64,000 nucleotides of DNA from Undibacterium sp. KW1 (GTDB taxonomy: Bacteria; Pseudomonadota; Gammaproteobacteria; Burkholderiales; Burkholderiaceae_D). Positions 61,018-64,000 of the stretch are shown one piece after another. The notes under the pieces were generated by a model. That model saw nothing but the letters and a program-made list of their open reading frames with translations. It did not search any database and had not been told where the DNA came from. The stretch lies in NCBI RefSeq assembly GCF_009937955.1, contig NZ_AP018439.1, positions 1,240,001 to 1,304,000 of the forward strand, read 5' to 3'. Both the position numbers and the translations under genes were made by a program. Positions within the stretch are counted from its first letter, which is position 1, and each line of letters begins with the position of its first letter.

Positions 61018-62025
61018 ATGAACAAAACCGCTTACCCCTATCATTTTCAAAGCAACAGCTACAGCTCACCACAGCCTGGCAGCAGTGTCATTATCACTGG
61101 TGCCGTGCATGGCAATGAAACCTGCGGCACTCAGGCAATCCGCCGCGTCATTGCAGAACTCGAAGAGGGCAGCCTGCAATTGCTGGCTGGCCGTCTGACG
61201 CTGGTACCGGTATGCAATCCGCTGGCCTACAAACTGGGGCAAAGAGAAGGCGAACGCAACCTGAACCGCCGCCTGATACCAACGACTGATGTGCAGGAAT
61301 TTGAAGATCATGTGGCAAACTGGTTATGCCCGTTGATGGCCCAGCATGATGTCTTGCTGGATCTGCATTCTTTCCGTAGTCAGGGCGAGCCTTTTGTCCT
61401 TATAGGGCCAGAAAATAATCGTGGCCCCATAGAATCATTCAGCCATGAAAAACAGGAACTGGCCATGGCCATGCGCCTCGGTGTGCACAGGCTGGTGGAT
61501 GGCTGGCTCAGCACTTATGCGCGTGGCGTGCAATGCCGCCAGGAGCGGCTGGCACATGATGCCGATGCCAAAACTGTGGCAAATGCAAATACACAGTTTG
61601 GCGTAGGTACCACAGAATACATGCGTTCAGTCGGTGGTTATGCGATGACGCTGGAATGCGGCCAGCATCTCGACCCGCAAGCGCCAGCGGTGGCTTATAC
61701 CGCCATCGTCAACAGCCTGCGTCACCTGGGTGTGATCGCCGGTGCAGCGCCAGAACCTGTGGCACAGGTGGAAGCACTGCGCATCTATGATGTCATCGAT
61801 AAACTGCATGATGGCGATCGTTTCGTGCGCGAATGGCGCAGCTTTGATGAATTGAAACAAGGCGAGCTGATAGGCAAGCGCGCCGATGGTACTGAAGTCA
61901 GGGCAGATCAGGATGGCCGCATCATCTTCCCTGACGCTGGTGCCAGTGCTGGTGAAGAATGGTTTTACCTGACCAAACCCAACCCCCGACTGGCCCTGGC
62001 CGGGTCTGGAAAGTCGATAGCATGA
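61018..62025 (+). CDS. M14-like deacylase/carboxypeptidase (AstE/AspA family)
   Basis: A 335-residue zinc enzyme of the succinylglutamate desuccinylase/aspartoacylase family. ITGAVHGNETCGTQA has zinc ligands His and Glu, ERNLNRRLIP has the substrate Arg, LLDLHSFRSQG the third ligand His, and TLECGQHLDP the catalytic Glu region. A C-terminal beta domain follows. In this setting it may cut a muropeptide amide bond, as MpaA does, rather than succinylglutamate; no arginine catabolism genes are nearby. It overlaps the next gene by 4 bp. Confidence 0.85.
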   Translation: MNKTAYPYHFQSNSYSSPQPGSSVIITGAVHGNETCGTQAIRRVIAELEEGSLQLLAGRLTLVPVCNPLAYKLGQREGERNLNRRLIPTTDVQEFEDHVANWLCPLMAQHDVLLDLHSFRSQGEPFVLIGPENNRGPIESFSHEKQELAMAMRLGVHRLVDGWLSTYARGVQCRQERLAHDADAKTVANANTQFGVGTTEYMRSVGGYAMTLECGQHLDPQAPAVAYTAIVNSLRHLGVIAGAAPEPVAQVEALRIYDVIDKLHDGDRFVREWRSFDELKQGELIGKRADGTEVRADQDGRIIFPDAGASAGEEWFYLTKPNPRLALAGSGKSIA

Positions 62026-63818
62026 GTTTGCGTTTCCTTTGTGCTGCATTGCTGGGTGTGTCTGCCCTGGTCAGCGTGATGCCTGTACATGCTGCAGCCA
62101 GCAATGAAAAAGTCTTGCGCGTGCTGGTGACGACACCAGAGAGCAGCCTCGACCCGGCAGTGGCATCTGACGTACCCTCCGTCAGTATCAACGAAAATAT
62201 TTTTGAACCCATGCTGCGCTATGACTACCTGGCGCGACCTGTCAAACTCAAGCCAAATACCCTGAAAAGCATGCCAGAGATACTGGATCAGGGTAAAACC
62301 TATGTCCTGCATCTGCAACCCGGCATCCTGTTTACACCTGATCCTGCATTCAAGGGCAAGCCCAGGGAATTGACGGCAGAAGATTACATCTACAGCATCA
62401 AGCGCATCTATGACCCTGCGGTCAAGTCGCCGTGGCTGTTCATGTTTGAAGGCAAGTTGCTCGGTGATGAAAAACTCAAGCCCGCCAAAGATGGCAAGGG
62501 CCAGGACTTCAATCTGCAAACCAGCATCCCCGGTTTGCAGGCGTTGGATAAATACACCTTGCGCGTGCGCCTGAACGCACCTGACAGCAATTTCCTGTTC
62601 ATCCTGGCGACTACTGCTACTGGGGCCGTAGCCAGGGAAGTGGTTGAGGCTTATGGCAACCAGGTCGGCAATCACCCCATAGGAACCGGCCCTTTCATAC
62701 TCGGGCAATGGCAACGCAGTTTTCGTATAGAGTTACTGGCGAATCCGCAATACCGCAAAGTGGTGTTCAATGACCAGGGTACCGATGATGTTACCAGGAA
62801 AATCGCTGCCAGCCTGGCAGGGCAGACCTTGCCGCGTGTCAGCAAGGTAGAAATCAAGATCATGGAAGAGCAGCAGTCGCGTGTGCTGGGTTTTCTGAAC
62901 CATGAGTTTGACTATCTGGAACAAGTGCCGCCGCCACTGTCGAATATGGTGCTGGATGATGGCAAGCTCAAGCCAGCATTACAACAGCAGGGCGTGCGTC
63001 TGTCGCTGTTCACTCCACTTCAAACTTCTTATATGTGGATGAATATGGAAGACCCGGTGATAGGCGGCTATACCCCGGAGAAAATCGCCCTGCGCCGCGC
63101 CATTGCCCTCAGTTATGACAGCAAGGAAGACATCGCCTTGATGGAAAAAGGCCTGGCGATACAGGCGCAATCTCCTTTGCCACCGAATGTGCTGGGTTAC
63201 GATGCCAGCTATAAAACTCCGGTGCAATATGACCTAAAGCTGGCCAATGCCTTGCTCGACAAATTTGGCTATAAACGCGCGGCAGATGGTTACCGCAATC
63301 TGCCTGATGGGCAGGCATTGTATTTGCAAATGCATAGTCTGGCCAGCACGACCGGCCGCTTGCGCGACGAAGTCTGGCGCAAGAACCTGGATGCTATCGG
63401 CATTCACGTCAGCTTCAAGACTGACAAGCATTCTGAAATCTTGCGTGCTGCCCGCCTGGGCAAGGTGCAGATGACCGAGGCCAACTGGATTGCTGATTTT
63501 CCCGATGCCGAGAATTTTTACCAGCTTCTGTATGGCCCGAATGCCGGTCGTGCCAATTATTCGCGCTTCAACTTGCCTGCCTTTAACAAGCTGTATGAAG
63601 AAGCCATGCGTCTGAGCGACAGCCCGGAGAGAACGGCTATTTACCGGCAAATGGCACAGCTCATGCATGGCTATAGCCCCTGGGTGCCGCGTATACACCC
63701 TGTGACGGCAGATTTATCCCAGCCCTGGCTACAAAACTTCTACAGACATCCGGTGGATTTTACAAGCTGGCGCTATGTTGATGTGGATGTTGCAGCCCGT
63801 AATAAAGTATTAAAATAA
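62022..63818 (+). CDS. Peptide ABC transporter substrate-binding protein (SBP_bac_5)
   Basis: A 598-residue periplasmic binding protein of the OppA/DppA/MppA family. The start MSLRFLC overlaps the preceding gene's stop; the signal ends in MPVHAAAS. EKVLRVLVTTPESSLDPAVA, ELTAEDYIYSIKRIYDP and GTGPFILGQWQR are typical. MppA-like proteins bind murein tripeptide, which would fit the locus. No permease or ATPase follows in the window, so it may use a transporter encoded elsewhere. Confidence 0.9.
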   Translation: MSLRFLCAALLGVSALVSVMPVHAAASNEKVLRVLVTTPESSLDPAVASDVPSVSINENIFEPMLRYDYLARPVKLKPNTLKSMPEILDQGKTYVLHLQPGILFTPDPAFKGKPRELTAEDYIYSIKRIYDPAVKSPWLFMFEGKLLGDEKLKPAKDGKGQDFNLQTSIPGLQALDKYTLRVRLNAPDSNFLFILATTATGAVAREVVEAYGNQVGNHPIGTGPFILGQWQRSFRIELLANPQYRKVVFNDQGTDDVTRKIAASLAGQTLPRVSKVEIKIMEEQQSRVLGFLNHEFDYLEQVPPPLSNMVLDDGKLKPALQQQGVRLSLFTPLQTSYMWMNMEDPVIGGYTPEKIALRRAIALSYDSKEDIALMEKGLAIQAQSPLPPNVLGYDASYKTPVQYDLKLANALLDKFGYKRAADGYRNLPDGQALYLQMHSLASTTGRLRDEVWRKNLDAIGIHVSFKTDKHSEILRAARLGKVQMTEANWIADFPDAENFYQLLYGPNAGRANYSRFNLPAFNKLYEEAMRLSDSPERTAIYRQMAQLMHGYSPWVPRIHPVTADLSQPWLQNFYRHPVDFTSWRYVDVDVAARNKVLK

Positions 63819-63834
63819 TTTGTATTGATAGCCT

Positions 63835-63864
63835 GATGGAAGTTCAAAGCCTGATCATTCCATC
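63835..63864 (+). terminator. Weak hairpin after the peptide-binding protein gene
   Basis: GATGGAA (63835-63841) pairs with TTCCATC (63858-63864) across a 16-nt loop. No T-run, so terminator activity is uncertain. Confidence 0.35.
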
Positions 63865-63955
63865 TGGTTATATGTCATCGGTAAGTTTTCATTGGCAGGT
63901 GCAGGTGACTCACCCTATGCTGCGATTATGAAAAACTCTGTTGTGTGGAGAATGT

Positions 63956-64000
63956 GTGCGTTGTGAATTGATTGCGGATCATCCTGATTTTTGCCGGCTC
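63956..64000 (+). CDS. Possible start of another gene (runs off the window)
   Basis: From GTG at 63956, preceded by GGAGA, the frame MRCELIADHPDFCRL stays open to the last base. The wording (LIADHPDF) resembles the N-terminus of GNAT acetyltransferases, but 15 residues are too few to judge. Confidence 0.35.
   Translation, partial: MRCELIADHPDFCRL

Noticed and set aside
59885..61072. A 395-codon minus-strand frame across the AmpG-like gene
   Set aside because: Its His/Gln/Arg-rich translation is the typical antisense shadow of a membrane protein gene.

Overview
The window reads as a chromosomal segment of a Gram-negative betaproteobacterium, most likely Burkholderiales, family Oxalobacteraceae (Undibacterium/Janthinobacterium type). 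The basis is the moderate GC content, the abundance of TonB-dependent receptors paired with S9 peptidases, a TRAP system next to a DctB/DctR-type two-component pair, the PrkA/YeaH/SpoVR stress operon, and XerD, TsaE and TsaD of proteobacterial type. This placement comes from gene content and protein style, not from a search. I saw no rRNA, tRNA, CRISPR array, integrase-bearing island, prophage or insertion sequence.

Layout. 1-5.7 kb: end of a MocR-type regulator, then tsaE-amiC-hypothetical on the minus strand, and queG followed by an AT-rich gene of unknown function. 5.7-12.5 kb: a transport and sensing unit, with histidine kinase, FixJ-type regulator and AEC carrier on the minus strand diverging from dctP-dctQ-dctM; the shared promoter region has a direct repeat that suits the regulator. 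12.6-14.3 kb: a candidate small RNA gene, a frameshifted alkyl-DNA methyltransferase gene and xerD. 14.3-28.3 kb: a secreted-protein and peptide locus with two paralogous TonB receptor/S9 peptidase modules, a large zinc metalloprotease, and between them a proline-rich peptide with a double-glycine leader.

28.8-36.1 kb: ybaK, plsY, a periplasmic Cache-type protein behind an unusual hairpin, tsaD, then nitrate uptake. Here nasT (ANTAR regulator) is followed by a sigma-54 promoter, a leader RNA with two AxxGxx hexaloop hairpins and a terminator, and nrtABC. Two palindromic elements of about 100 bp, with a common core but unrelated arms, sit inside that leader. 36.4-44.0 kb: a membrane GGDEF-EAL protein with a ruined GGDEF motif, then a six-unit 14-bp tandem array in front of prkA-yeaH-ycgB. 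44-53 kb: assorted single genes (MarC, lipoprotein, GNAT, CHMI, a TonB receptor with a DUF2946 protein, APC permease, CreA, HDOD) and two tiny membrane proteins, one of only 29 residues.

53.4-57.2 kb: a CecR/YbhGF(S/R)-like regulator and ABC exporter operon. 57.2-63.8 kb: two divergent three-gene operons that together look like a muropeptide recovery locus (sugar kinase, AmiD-like amidase and VanY-like peptidase on the minus strand; AmpG-like permease, M14 deacylase/amidase-like enzyme and peptide-binding protein on the plus strand). The last 45 bases may begin another gene.

The best candidates for undescribed biology are the receptor/S9/metalloprotease/peptide locus, the paired palindromic elements in the nitrate leader, and the tandem array upstream of prkA.
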